Below, piece after piece: positions 28,794-37,465 of a stretch of DNA of 64,000 nucleotides (its first letter is position 1; each line of letters begins with the position of its first letter). Source of the DNA: Pseudomonas poae. Its GTDB lineage: Bacteria > Pseudomonadota > Gammaproteobacteria > Pseudomonadales > Pseudomonadaceae. The translations under genes were made by a program, and so were the position numbers. The stretch lies in assembly GCF_001439785.1 (NCBI RefSeq), contig NZ_JYLI01000008.1, positions 62,001 through 126,000 on the forward strand. The letters run 5' to 3'. The notes under the pieces were generated by a model. The model was not told the origin of the DNA, did not search any database, and saw nothing but the letters and a program-made list of their open reading frames with translations.

Positions 28794-28891
28794 ACCTAGT
28801 GGTGGGGGGGCCGCTTCGCGGCCCAACGCGGGGCAAGCCCTGATGCCGTTCAGTTAAGCGGACGCAATGCTCAAAGCGACGAAGATCAAAT

Positions 28892-28979
28892 GTGGGAGCG
28901 GGCTTGCCCGCGAAGGCGGTGGGTCAGTCAACGTCACTGTTTGCTGGGCAGACGTCTTCGCGGGCAAGCCCGCTCCCAC
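28892..28979. repeat. REP doublet (REPIN)
   Basis: An 88-nt inverted pair: GTGGGAGCGGGCTTGCCCGC at the left and its complement at the right, around a variable centre. Flanking bases extend the symmetry to 28885-28986. This is the Pseudomonas fluorescens-type REPIN, mobilised by a RAYT transposase encoded elsewhere. The rest of 28794-29080 also holds single REP-like arms. Confidence 0.85.
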
Positions 28980-29080
28980 ATTTGATCTGCGCTTAACTGA
29001 CTGGCATTAGGACAAGCCTGCTCGCCACAGCAAGCTCGACTGCCCACCGCAAACCCACTCACCACTAACGGGTCGTGGCA

Positions 29081-29488
29081 TCAGCTTTCCAGCCAGACGT
29101 CCCGCGCCCAGTGCCACACCGATTCCCAGGTTTCTTCCTGGACCAGTTCTTCTTCCGCCGACCACAGCACCACGGTGCCGTCCTCCTCGACGCAGTAGTA
29201 GTCGTCACCGTCCTGGCAGATCGGAATCAGGCTGCGGTCCACGCCGGCATCCCAGGCATTGGCTGCCACGTCCGGCAGGTAGGTGTGCGATTGGGGATCG
29301 GTGACAGTCACCGGCTCCAGGCTGCCGTAGACCACGTCGCTGACGGTGAGCAGGAATTCGCGGAAGACGAACGGGATGTCGATGAACAGTTGTTCCTCGA
29401 TTTCCACCAGTTGGTCTTCGTCAGGCAGTTCCAGAGGAACCGGTACGGGCTCGTTGGCTTCACGCAGTTGTTCGATGATTTCTTCCAC
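29081..29488 (-). CDS. SMI1/KNR4 family protein
   Basis: 135 residues, very acidic. It opens MEEIIEQLREANEPVPVPLE and has the SUKH-type sequence QLVEIEEQLFIDIPFVFREF followed by CQDGDDYYCVEEDGTVVLWS. SUKH proteins are often immunity proteins or binding adaptors. Here it stands alone with no toxin gene beside it, and it is conserved in Pseudomonas as I recall, so a housekeeping or orphan immunity role are both open. Confidence 0.8.
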   Translation of the reverse strand: MEEIIEQLREANEPVPVPLELPDEDQLVEIEEQLFIDIPFVFREFLLTVSDVVYGSLEPVTVTDPQSHTYLPDVAANAWDAGVDRSLIPICQDGDDYYCVEEDGTVVLWSAEEELVQEETWESVWHWARDVWLES

Positions 29489-29570
29489 GGCCGGGATCCT
29501 CTTGCTAGATGGCGCGGTTAATAGGGGCGTTTTATACAGTAGCTCGCTATAAGTGCAACCGTGAAATAGA

Positions 29571-29597
29571 AAACCCCGGACAAGTCCGGGGTTTTTA
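29571..29597. terminator. Bidirectional rho-independent terminator
   Basis: ACCCCGGAC-AA-GTCCGGGGT stem at 29573-29593 flanked by A-run and T-run, between the SMI1 and Tim44-like genes. On the minus strand it would end the Tim44-like transcript. Confidence 0.85.
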
Positions 29598-29623
29598 TTA
29601 CCGCATGCTCAAACGCGCGGGTA

Positions 29624-30493
29624 TCAGCTGTTCTGGCGGATACCGGCGACCAGCCATGGCTGGTTCTCGCCCTGCGGACGTTCCATGTTCCAGCTTTCGC
29701 TGAACGCCTCGCCCTGGTCGAAGCGGGAGGTCTTCGACACACCGCTGAAGGTCAGGGTGGCGATGGTCTTGTCGGCGCGATCATCCACACCGTCCAGCTG
29801 GACGCGCAGGTCGTCGATGTAGGTCGACTGGAACGCGTCGCCAATCTCGGCACGTTCGCGCTTGAGGAACTCAAGCAGTTGCGGGGTCACGAACTCGGCG
29901 ATCTTGTCCATTTCGTTGGCGTCCCAGTGCTGCTGCAGGGACTGGAAGTGGCTGCGGGCCGCTTCGACGAAACGCTCCTCGTTGAACCAGGCCGGTGCAT
30001 TGATAACCGGACGAGCGGGAGCCTGGGCCGCCGAACCACCGAAGATCGAACCCATTGCCGCTGGCTTCTGCTCGAACACTTCACGCTGCATCGGCGCGCC
30101 GGCCGGGGCCATATGCTCCTGCTGCTTGCGGCGACGGGCGGCGATGAAGCGGAAGATCACAAAAGCGATGACCGCCAGGATCAGGATGTCGAAGATCTGC
30201 ATGCCCTGGAAGCCGCCGCCCATGAACATGGAGGCGAGCAGGCCACCGGCTGCGATACCGGCCAGAGGGCCGAGCCAGCGCGAAGCACCACCGGCCTTCG
30301 CCGCGCCTGCGGCACCGGCTGCGCCCGCGGTGGCTGCAGCGCCGCCAGCACCGGCGGATGGCGCCATTTGGCTGGTCTGGTGGGTCGGTGCCGCGCCCGA
30401 ACTTTTGCCGCCACCGAAGCGTTTGGCGTTGGCGTCGATGCTCATCGTCAAACCGATGCACAACGCCATGGCGATGCTAAGAAAACGTTTCAT
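29624..30493 (-). CDS. Tim44-like domain protein
   Basis: 289 residues from the ATG complementary to 30491-30493. A signal-like segment (MKRFLSIAMALCIGLTMSID) is followed by a low-complexity Gly/Ser/Ala region (about 30-75), a membrane helix (IFDILILAVIAFVIFRFIAA) and a C-terminal Tim44/NTF2-like domain (NAPAWFNEERFVEAARSHFQ). Bacterial members are inner-membrane proteins of unsettled role. It is monocistronic and has its own terminator at 29571-29597. Confidence 0.85.
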   Translation of the reverse strand: MKRFLSIAMALCIGLTMSIDANAKRFGGGKSSGAAPTHQTSQMAPSAGAGGAAATAGAAGAAGAAKAGGASRWLGPLAGIAAGGLLASMFMGGGFQGMQIFDILILAVIAFVIFRFIAARRRKQQEHMAPAGAPMQREVFEQKPAAMGSIFGGSAAQAPARPVINAPAWFNEERFVEAARSHFQSLQQHWDANEMDKIAEFVTPQLLEFLKRERAEIGDAFQSTYIDDLRVQLDGVDDRADKTIATLTFSGVSKTSRFDQGEAFSESWNMERPQGENQPWLVAGIRQNS

Positions 30494-30623
30494 AAAGGGA
30501 ATTCCCATTTGTGGATTGCACGCGCGCCATGTTGCACAGGTGTTGTGGCAGTGGCTAGCGGCAGAGTGTTTCGGGCTTTTGCGTAGGACCTATCTCGAAG
30601 GGTCTGTAGGACTAATTACAGAT

Positions 30624-30660
30624 ATTGGCCCGCGCTCGTTAAAAACAAGGGCGGGCCAAT
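30624..30660 (-). terminator. Candidate uvrD terminator
   Basis: A ten-base inverted repeat (ATTGGCCCGC ... GCGGGCCAAT) with an A-rich loop, lying 23 nt past the uvrD stop on the minus strand. It has no strong T-run, so it may only stabilise the transcript end. Confidence 0.5.
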
Positions 30661-30682
30661 AGCCTTCATGTAGACAAATGTG

Positions 30683-32866
30683 TCAGACCGCTTCGAGCTT
30701 CGCGTAACCCATCATCAGCCACTTGCTGCCTTCGGCGAAGTTCACCTGCACACGGGCCTGGGCTCCGGCACCCTCGAAGTTGAGGATCACCCCTTCGCCG
30801 AATATCGAGTGCCGCACCTGCTGACCCAGGCTGAACTGGGTTTCGGGAATCTCGGACCCTGCAAACAGGGTGCTGCTGTTCTGCTGCTGACCACCGCCGA
30901 ACGGGCGGCTGACGCTGTTGGACAGGCGCACTTCCTGGATCAGACCCTTCGGCACTTCCCGTACGAAGCGCGACACCTTGTTGTAGGTCTCGCTGCCGTA
31001 CAGGCGTCGTGTCTCGGCGTAGGTCATCACCAGGTTCTGCATCGCCCGGGTGATGCCCACATAGGCCAGGCGCCGCTCTTCTTCAAGACGGCCGGGTTCT
31101 TCCAGACTCATCTTGTGCGGGAACAGACCTTCCTCCATGCCCACCAGGAACACGTAGGGGAATTCCAGGCCCTTGGCGCTGTGCAAGGTCATCAGCTGGA
31201 CGCTGTCTTCATGTTCGTCGGCTTGGGTATCGCCGGCTTCCAGCGATGCATGGCCGAGGAACGCGGCGAGCGGTGTAAGGTCTTCTTCGGTCTCGGCGTT
31301 TTCGAACGCCCTCGCGGCGCTGACCAGTTCCTCAAGGTTTTCCACCCGGGCCTGGCCTTTTTCGCCTTTTTCCGCTTCGTGGTAAGCGATCAGGCCGGAC
31401 TGCTCGATCACGGTCTGGGTCATCAGGTGCAGGGGCATTTCCATGCACTTGGCGGCAAGGTTGTCGATCAGCTCGACAAACCCGCCCAGCGCCCCGGCAG
31501 CGCGGCCGGTCAGGCCTTTGTTGGCGATGAGCAGGCGCATGGCTTCCCACATCGACACATCCGCATGGCGCGCGTGTTCGCGGATCGCCTCGACGGTCTT
31601 CTCGCCGATGCCTCGCGCTGGCACGTTGATCACCCGCTCCAGCGCGGCATCGTTGCCACGGCCTTCCAGCAAGCGCAGGTAGGCCATGGCGTTCTTGATT
31701 TCCGCGCGTTCGAAGAAGCGCTGACCGCCATAGATGCGATACGGGATGCGCTCGCGCAGCAAGGCTTCTTCCAGCACCCGCGACTGGGCGTTGGAGCGGT
31801 ACAGAATGGCGATGTCGCTGCGCGCCAGGCCGGTTTTCAGCGCGCTCTCGATGGTTTCCACCACATAGCGCGCTTCATCGTGCTCGTTGAACGCGGCGTA
31901 CAGGTTGATCGCTTCGCCTTCGCCGCCGTCGGTCCACAGCTCTTTGCCCAGGCGCCCGGTGTTGTTGGCGATCAAGGCGTTGGCGGCCTTGAGGATACCG
32001 GCGGTGGAGCGGTAGTTCTGCTCCAGGCGGATGGTGGCCGCGTCCGGGAAGTCATCGGAATACTGATAGATGTTCTCGATCTTTGCGCCGCGCCAGCCGT
32101 AGATCGACTGGTCGTCGTCGCCCACCACCATCAGGCTGTCGCCGCCCTTGGCCAGCAGGCGCAACCAGGCGTACTGCACGGCGTTGGTGTCCTGGAACTC
32201 GTCCACCAGAATGTGGCGAAAGCGTTTCTGGTAATGCGCCAGCAGGCCCGGGTTGTCGCGCCACAGGTCGAGGGCGCGCAACAGCAATTCGGAGAAGTCG
32301 ATCACGCCGGCACGCAGGCAGGCGGCCTCGTAGGCTTCATAAACGCTGCGCATGGTGGCCAGGAACAGATCGCCGCTGGCCTGGATATGCTGCGGGCGCA
32401 GGCCTTCGTCTTTCTGGCCGTTGATAAACCACTGCGCCTGGCGCGCGGGCCAGCGCTGTTCGTCCAGGCCCAGCTCGCGCATCACCCGCTTGACCAGGCG
32501 TTGCTGGTCGTCGCTGTCGAGGATCTGGAAGGACTGGCTCAAGCCCGCTTCCTGCCAGTGCGCGCGCAACAGGCGGTGCGCCAGGCCGTGGAAGGTGCCC
32601 ACCCACATGCCGGCCGGGCTGATGCCCATCAACTGCTCGATGCGGTGGCGCATCTCGGCAGCCGCCTTGTTGGTGAAAGTCACCGAGAGGATGGAGTGCG
32701 GCGACGCGTTTTCGACCTGGATCAACCAGGCGATACGGTGCACCAGCACGCGGGTTTTACCGGAGCCAGCACCGGCCAGGACCAACTGACGGCCAACGGG
32801 GGCCGCTACGGCCTGGCGTTGGGCATCGTTGAGGGAGTTCAGCAGAAGGGAGAGATCATCGCGCAT
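30683..32866 (-). CDS. uvrD: DNA helicase II UvrD
   Basis: 727 residues, full-length superfamily-1 helicase. Motif I is LAGAGSGKTRVL (about 30-41), motif Ia TFTNKAAAEMRHR, motif II VDEFQDTN, motif III GDDDQSIYGWRGA, motif IV LEQNYRS, motif V TLHSAKGLEFPYVFL and motif VI AYVGITRAM. The C-terminal region ends with a UvrD tudor-like domain (GQQVRHSIFGEGVILNFEG). It works in nucleotide excision and mismatch repair. No LexA box is seen upstream. Confidence 0.96.
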   Translation of the reverse strand: MRDDLSLLLNSLNDAQRQAVAAPVGRQLVLAGAGSGKTRVLVHRIAWLIQVENASPHSILSVTFTNKAAAEMRHRIEQLMGISPAGMWVGTFHGLAHRLLRAHWQEAGLSQSFQILDSDDQQRLVKRVMRELGLDEQRWPARQAQWFINGQKDEGLRPQHIQASGDLFLATMRSVYEAYEAACLRAGVIDFSELLLRALDLWRDNPGLLAHYQKRFRHILVDEFQDTNAVQYAWLRLLAKGGDSLMVVGDDDQSIYGWRGAKIENIYQYSDDFPDAATIRLEQNYRSTAGILKAANALIANNTGRLGKELWTDGGEGEAINLYAAFNEHDEARYVVETIESALKTGLARSDIAILYRSNAQSRVLEEALLRERIPYRIYGGQRFFERAEIKNAMAYLRLLEGRGNDAALERVINVPARGIGEKTVEAIREHARHADVSMWEAMRLLIANKGLTGRAAGALGGFVELIDNLAAKCMEMPLHLMTQTVIEQSGLIAYHEAEKGEKGQARVENLEELVSAARAFENAETEEDLTPLAAFLGHASLEAGDTQADEHEDSVQLMTLHSAKGLEFPYVFLVGMEEGLFPHKMSLEEPGRLEEERRLAYVGITRAMQNLVMTYAETRRLYGSETYNKVSRFVREVPKGLIQEVRLSNSVSRPFGGGQQQNSSTLFAGSEIPETQFSLGQQVRHSIFGEGVILNFEGAGAQARVQVNFAEGSKWLMMGYAKLEAV

Positions 32867-33142
32867 CGACGCATTCTAGGGTGCCGGGGGGAGTCGGGCA
32901 AATCCCAATGCCGCCCGGTCGACGGAAAACCCGCGGCGTGCCGCTGCCCGGTAAATAATCTTTCGGGCGGGATGACCGGTAAGTCACGGCCACAGCCCGC
33001 GCTGCGTCTCGCTGAAGGCCGCTGGGCCCAAGCTTTGCGCGCCAATGGCCGGTGATTTTTATCACGCTGGGCGGTTTGGCCTGGGCACTGGCTTGTGTAT
33101 GCTCCGCGAACGTTCGGGCTCACCCTTATAAGAACATCGCCT

Positions 33143-36016
33143 ATGACCCTCAGCACTGACCTGTCTGGCCTCACGGCCGCGCCCGCGCAGGTTATCCGCA
33201 AGCACTACGCCACCGAGATGGCGGTCGAGCGCACCCGTCTGCTTTATCAGGGCTCGCTGCTGCCGACTTTATTGATGTTGGTGAACGGGCTGGTCTGTGC
33301 CTGGCTGCTGTGGAACCCCCGACAATACCTGCTCGACAGCCTGTGGATGGTCTGGTTGCTCGCGCTGGTGGCGATGCGCGTGATTCAGGTGGCGGCGTTT
33401 GATTCGGCGATGCCCAGTCGGCAGGCGCAACCGGTGTGGCGGCGCATGTTCATGCTCGGCTCGGCGGTCAGCGGCCTGACCCTGGCCACCGCCGCCATCG
33501 CCTTGGTGCCCACCGACAGCTTCATGCAGCAGGCCTGGGTGTTCGGCCTGCTCGGGGCGGCCACCTTGTCGGCCAGCGTGGCCTACGCCGTGAGCCTGTC
33601 GGCGTTCCTCTCGTTCGCTTTGCCATGCCTGGTGCCGGCCATCGCCTATCTGCTCTGGGACGGCGCGACGCAGCAGCGTGGCTGGGCGGTGCTCGGGCTG
33701 ATTCTGCTGGCATCACTGAGCCTGGTCGCCTGGCAGGTCAACCGCCTGATCCAGCGCGGGCTGGTGCGGCGCTTTCAGAACCAGGCCTTGATCGAGCACT
33801 TGCAACAGGCCCGTCAGCGCAGCGAGCAGTTGAATCAGGACCTGACGCGTGAAGTCGAGCAGCGGCGCAAGGTTGAACAGGACCTGCGCGAGGCACAAGT
33901 GGGCCTGCAGGACCGCGTGGTGCAACGCAGCCAGGAACTGGATGCCGCCAGCCTGGCCCTCAATAAAAGCGAAGAGCGCCTGGCCATGGCCCTGCAAGCC
34001 AGCGAACTGGGCCTGTGGGACTGGAACCTGCAGACCGACGAAGTCCACCACTCTCAGCTCAAGGAGTTGTTCGGCCTTGAGCCCGAGTACGTCACGGCCA
34101 TGCTCAGTCATCTCAAGCCGCGCCTGCACCCCGAGGATCTGCCGCTGCTCAAGCGCGCGCTGGTGGATCACCTCAAGGGCCGCAGCGAGGATTATCACGT
34201 GCAATACCGCGTGCGCCATGGCGATGGTCACTGGGTATGGATCGAAGATCGTGGCCGCGCAGTGGAGCATTCCGCCAGCGGGCGCGTGACGCGCATGCTC
34301 GGCACGCGCCGTGATATCAGCGCCGACAAGGTTCTGGAGGAGCAGCAGCGGCTGGCCTCGACGGTGTTCGAGGCCGCCAGCGAAGGCATCGTGATCCTTG
34401 ACCCGAATTACGCGTTGATCGCCGTCAACCAGGCCTTCAGCCGGGTCACCGGCTTCGATATAGATGACATGCTGGGCCGCAACGTTGTGGAGCTGCCCTG
34501 CAGCCGCGACGCTCGACGTCACTTCCCGCTGATCCATCAGGCGCTGCTCAGCCATGGCACCTGGCAAGGGGAACTGGTGGAAACGCGCAAGAACGGCGAG
34601 TTGTATCCGCAATGGCTGCACCTGAACGTGGTGCGCGATATTCGCGGAAACGTCAGCCATATCGTGGGCTTCTTCGCCGATCTGTCCGCCAGACGCGAGT
34701 CGGAGGAGCGCATGCGCTACCTCACTCACTACGACGAATTGACCGGGCTGGCCAACCGCTCGCTGTTTCGCGAGCGCTTGCGCGAGGCGCACCAGCGGGT
34801 GCGTCAGGGCGGCCGCAGCCTCGCGCTGCTGCATATCAACCTGGACCGTTTCAAGTTGCTCAACGACAGCCTGGGCCATGAAGTGGCTGACCAGTTGTTG
34901 CAAAAAATGGCTCGCCGCTTGATCAACGCCTTGCCCGAGGCCGACACCATTGCACGCCTGTCCGGTGACGAATTCGCCGTGCTGTTTGACGCCTACGGCA
35001 ACCTCTCCAGCCTGGCCCGGGTGGCCACGCGGTTGTTGGCCAAGCTGCGCGTGCCGGTGACGGTGGAAGGGCACGAATTGGTAGTCAGCGCCTCAATGGG
35101 GGTCAGCCTGTTGCCGGATAATGCGCGGGAAATTTCCGCACTGGTCAGCCAATCGAACATGGCCATGCAACACGCCAAGCATTTGGGCGGTAACAACTTC
35201 CAGTTCTACACCGACAGCCTGCAAGCCAGCACCCTGGAGCGTCTGCAGCTGGAAAACCACCTGCGCAAGGCCATCGAGGAGCGCCAGCTCACGGTGTTCT
35301 ATCAGCCCAAGCTGTGCCTGGCCAGCGGCACCCTCAATGCGGCCGAAGCGCTGGTGCGCTGGGAACATCCGCAATGGGGCATGGTGCCGCCGGGAGATTT
35401 TATCGGCCTGGCCGAAGAGACCGGGCTGATCGTTCCGCTGGGCGAATTCGTGTTGCGCCAGGCCTGCTGGCAGGCCTGTGAGTGGCAGCGCCAGGGGCTG
35501 GCGCCCATCCGGGTGTCGGTGAACTTGTCGGTGCATCAGTTGCGCCAGGGCAAGCTGGTCAGCCTGGTGCGTCAGGTGCTCGAAGAAACCGGCCTGGACC
35601 CGCAATATCTGGAGCTGGAGCTGACGGAAAGCCAGTTGCTCGACAGCGTCGAGCACATCATCGCCACCTTCCAGCAACTGCGCGACTTGGGGGTAAAGCT
35701 GGCGATAGACGACTTTGGCACCGGCTATTCGTCCCTGAGCTACCTCAAGCGCATCCCCGTGGACTACGTGAAGATCGACCAGACCTTCATCCGTGGGCTG
35801 GGGCAGGGGCGCGAAGACGCGGCCATCACCCGCGCAGTCATCGCCATGGCCCATGGCCTGGCGCTCAAGGTGGTGGCCGAGGGCGTGGAAGATCAGCAGC
35901 AGTTGGATTTCCTGCGCGCGCAACAGTGCGACGAGGTACAGGGCTACTTGATCAGCCGGCCGATCCCGGCCGAACAGCTGGCGCAATTGTTACGCGAGAA
36001 TGCGGATTTTTCTTAA
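33143..36016 (+). CDS. Membrane-bound GGDEF-EAL protein with PAS domains
   Basis: 957 residues from the ATG at 33143. About five N-terminal helices (residues 35-200), a coiled coil (about 205-280), a PAS/PAC pair (WDWNLQTDEVHHSQLKELFG; then VFEAASEGIVILDPNYALIA), a GGDEF domain with SGDEF at about 607-611, and an EAL domain with EAL at about 735 and later FGTGYSSLSYL and VAEGVEDQ. EAL residues for c-di-GMP hydrolysis look intact; SGDEF may still be an active cyclase site. It fits the PA5442-type gene next to uvrD. A role in biofilm or motility control is inferred from the domains. Confidence 0.93.
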   Translation: MTLSTDLSGLTAAPAQVIRKHYATEMAVERTRLLYQGSLLPTLLMLVNGLVCAWLLWNPRQYLLDSLWMVWLLALVAMRVIQVAAFDSAMPSRQAQPVWRRMFMLGSAVSGLTLATAAIALVPTDSFMQQAWVFGLLGAATLSASVAYAVSLSAFLSFALPCLVPAIAYLLWDGATQQRGWAVLGLILLASLSLVAWQVNRLIQRGLVRRFQNQALIEHLQQARQRSEQLNQDLTREVEQRRKVEQDLREAQVGLQDRVVQRSQELDAASLALNKSEERLAMALQASELGLWDWNLQTDEVHHSQLKELFGLEPEYVTAMLSHLKPRLHPEDLPLLKRALVDHLKGRSEDYHVQYRVRHGDGHWVWIEDRGRAVEHSASGRVTRMLGTRRDISADKVLEEQQRLASTVFEAASEGIVILDPNYALIAVNQAFSRVTGFDIDDMLGRNVVELPCSRDARRHFPLIHQALLSHGTWQGELVETRKNGELYPQWLHLNVVRDIRGNVSHIVGFFADLSARRESEERMRYLTHYDELTGLANRSLFRERLREAHQRVRQGGRSLALLHINLDRFKLLNDSLGHEVADQLLQKMARRLINALPEADTIARLSGDEFAVLFDAYGNLSSLARVATRLLAKLRVPVTVEGHELVVSASMGVSLLPDNAREISALVSQSNMAMQHAKHLGGNNFQFYTDSLQASTLERLQLENHLRKAIEERQLTVFYQPKLCLASGTLNAAEALVRWEHPQWGMVPPGDFIGLAEETGLIVPLGEFVLRQACWQACEWQRQGLAPIRVSVNLSVHQLRQGKLVSLVRQVLEETGLDPQYLELELTESQLLDSVEHIIATFQQLRDLGVKLAIDDFGTGYSSLSYLKRIPVDYVKIDQTFIRGLGQGREDAAITRAVIAMAHGLALKVVAEGVEDQQQLDFLRAQQCDEVQGYLISRPIPAEQLAQLLRENADFS

Positions 36017-36116
36017 CGACGCCGGGGCCGCCGCTGTTGCTACATGGTGTGTGGCCTTGAATTCAAGGGGGAAGAAGGCGATTTAGTGAAGGATCACGCG
36101 GGCAAAACGGCAATTC

Positions 36117-36133
36117 TTGTAGTATAACTACAA
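36117..36133. promoter_or_regulatory. HexR-type palindromic operator
   Basis: TTGTAGTATAACTACAA, extended to a 19-bp near-perfect palindrome by C and G at either end. It matches the HexR consensus TGTARTNNNAYTACA and lies 46 nt upstream of the RpiR-family gene, suggesting autoregulation or control by HexR. Confidence 0.65.
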
Positions 36134-36178
36134 GCTTGCTACATCCCTGGCATCTGCCAATAACAAGAGTCCTGCCCT

Positions 36179-37045
36179 GTGAACCTGTTGCAACATATCG
36201 CCCAGTCGCGCCACCTGTTACGCAAATCGGAACTCAAGGTTGCCGATCACGTGCTGCTTGACCCTGCGGCTGTAATGCACAGTTCCATGGCCGACCTGGC
36301 CCACAGCGTGGGCATCAGCGAGCCGACCATCGTGCGCTTCTGCCGCGCCATCGGTTGCTCGGGGTTCCAGGACCTGAAACTCAAATTGGCCCAGAGCCTG
36401 GCCGCCGGCGCGAGTTTTGGCCAGTTCGCGATCCACGAAGACGATTCGGTCGCCGACTACAGCCTGAAAATTTTTGACACCACCCTGCACACCCTGATGG
36501 AAGTGCGCGAGAAGCTCGATCCGGTGGAGCTGCAAAAAGCCGTGACCGCAATGTCCCAGGCCCAGCGCGTGGAGTTTTACGGCTTTGGCGCCTCGGGTGC
36601 GGTGGCGGCCGACGCCCAGCACAAGTTCTTCCGCTTGCTGCTCACCGCAGCGGCCTACAGCGACCCGCACATGCAGGCCATGTCGGCGGTGACCTTGAAG
36701 CCTACCGACGTGGCCATCTGCATTTCCCAGTCCGGCCGCTCCAAAGACCTGCTGATCACCGCCAACCTGGTGCGCGAAAGCGGCGCCTCGCTGATTACCC
36801 TGTGCCCGAGCCAGACACCATTGGCAGAACTGTCCACGGTCAACCTGGCGATCGATGTACACGAAGACACCGAAATCTACACGCCGCTGACCTCGCGCAT
36901 CGCCCACCTGGTGGTGATCGACGTGCTCGCCATGGGCGTAGCCATGGCGCGTGGACCGAGCCTGGTCAACCACCTCAAGAGCGTGAAGCGCAGCTTGCGC
37001 AGCCTGCGGTTGTCGCCCAAGTCGGTCAAAGCCCTGGACGACTGA
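36179..37045 (+). CDS. MurR/RpiR family transcriptional regulator (HexR-like)
   Basis: 288 residues, start GTG at 36179 (AAGAG upstream). An N-terminal RpiR helix-turn-helix (LAHSVGISEPTIVRFCRAIG, about 36-55) is followed by a SIS sugar-phosphate domain (FYGFGASGAVAADAQHKFFR; ISQSGRSKDLLITANL). HexR proteins sense KDPG and control glucose catabolism. Here no zwf-pgl-eda follows; the neighbours are a GGDEF-EAL gene and pycR-pycAB, as around PA5438. It may be a HexR paralogue that controls gluconeogenic genes; this is inferred. Confidence 0.9.
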   Translation: MNLLQHIAQSRHLLRKSELKVADHVLLDPAAVMHSSMADLAHSVGISEPTIVRFCRAIGCSGFQDLKLKLAQSLAAGASFGQFAIHEDDSVADYSLKIFDTTLHTLMEVREKLDPVELQKAVTAMSQAQRVEFYGFGASGAVAADAQHKFFRLLLTAAAYSDPHMQAMSAVTLKPTDVAICISQSGRSKDLLITANLVRESGASLITLCPSQTPLAELSTVNLAIDVHEDTEIYTPLTSRIAHLVVIDVLAMGVAMARGPSLVNHLKSVKRSLRSLRLSPKSVKALDD

Positions 37046-37070
37046 TCCCAAGGCCATACTGGTTCAACAT

Positions 37071-37155
37071 GTGGGAGCTGGCTTGCCTGCGATAGCATCA
37101 CCTCGGTTTGACGGGTAGACCGAGTTGTCTGCATCGCAGGCAAGCCAGCTCCCAC
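37071..37155. repeat. REP doublet (REPIN), 85 nt
   Basis: GTGGGAGCTGGCTTGCCTGC and its complement enclose a 45-nt centre. Total length is exactly 85 nt, the same as the element at 63371-63455, whose reverse complement shares the inner GATAGCATCACCTCGG sequence. Confidence 0.85.
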
Positions 37156-37267
37156 AGTTGATTTGCATTGAGGCTGGAAGATTCATCTTCCTGTCATCCC
37201 CGCGCCGCCAAACCGTCATCCCCTGCGCCCATCCTGTACTCCCCGTACTCGCATTGGGAGACTCGAA

Positions 37268-37465
37268 ATGGCCCGGCACTACGAAGAAAGCAGCAGCTCC
37301 GTCAAAACCCGTCGTCAGCAGGAAGACCAGCGCCGCATGGCGTTCCGTCGCGCGATCGAAGATCGTTGCGATCAGCGTCAACTGCTGCAGAGCATCAGTG
37401 ACTACCCGGAACTGCATTGGCAGGCACCCGTGGCTGCCCAGCGAAACGTTCAGCCAGCGCGCTGA
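37268..37465 (+). CDS. Small basic conserved protein (PA3496-family-like)
   Basis: 65 residues, GGGAGA at 37256-37261 before the ATG. It begins MARHYEESSSSVKTRRQQED and is rich in Arg/Gln, with no signal peptide. It resembles a small Pseudomonas family that I know as PA3496-like, of uncertain envelope-related function. Its last 71 nt overlap, antiparallel, the end of the LysR gene. The strong ribosome site and codon use support it as real. Confidence 0.65.
   Translation: MARHYEESSSSVKTRRQQEDQRRMAFRRAIEDRCDQRQLLQSISDYPELHWQAPVAAQRNVQPAR

Noticed and set aside
28892..28979. CRISPR repeat pair
   Set aside because: Only two arms, inverted rather than direct, with REP sequence; no third unit or cas genes.
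30680..33055. 791-codon plus-strand frame
   Set aside because: Antisense to uvrD, which has all helicase motifs; composition is His/Gln/Val-rich as expected of a shadow frame.
36117..36133. Third Zur box
   Set aside because: The centre AGTATAAC resembles a Zur half-site, but the arms are TTGTAGT/ACTACAA, which fit HexR; the GTTATA half is missing.
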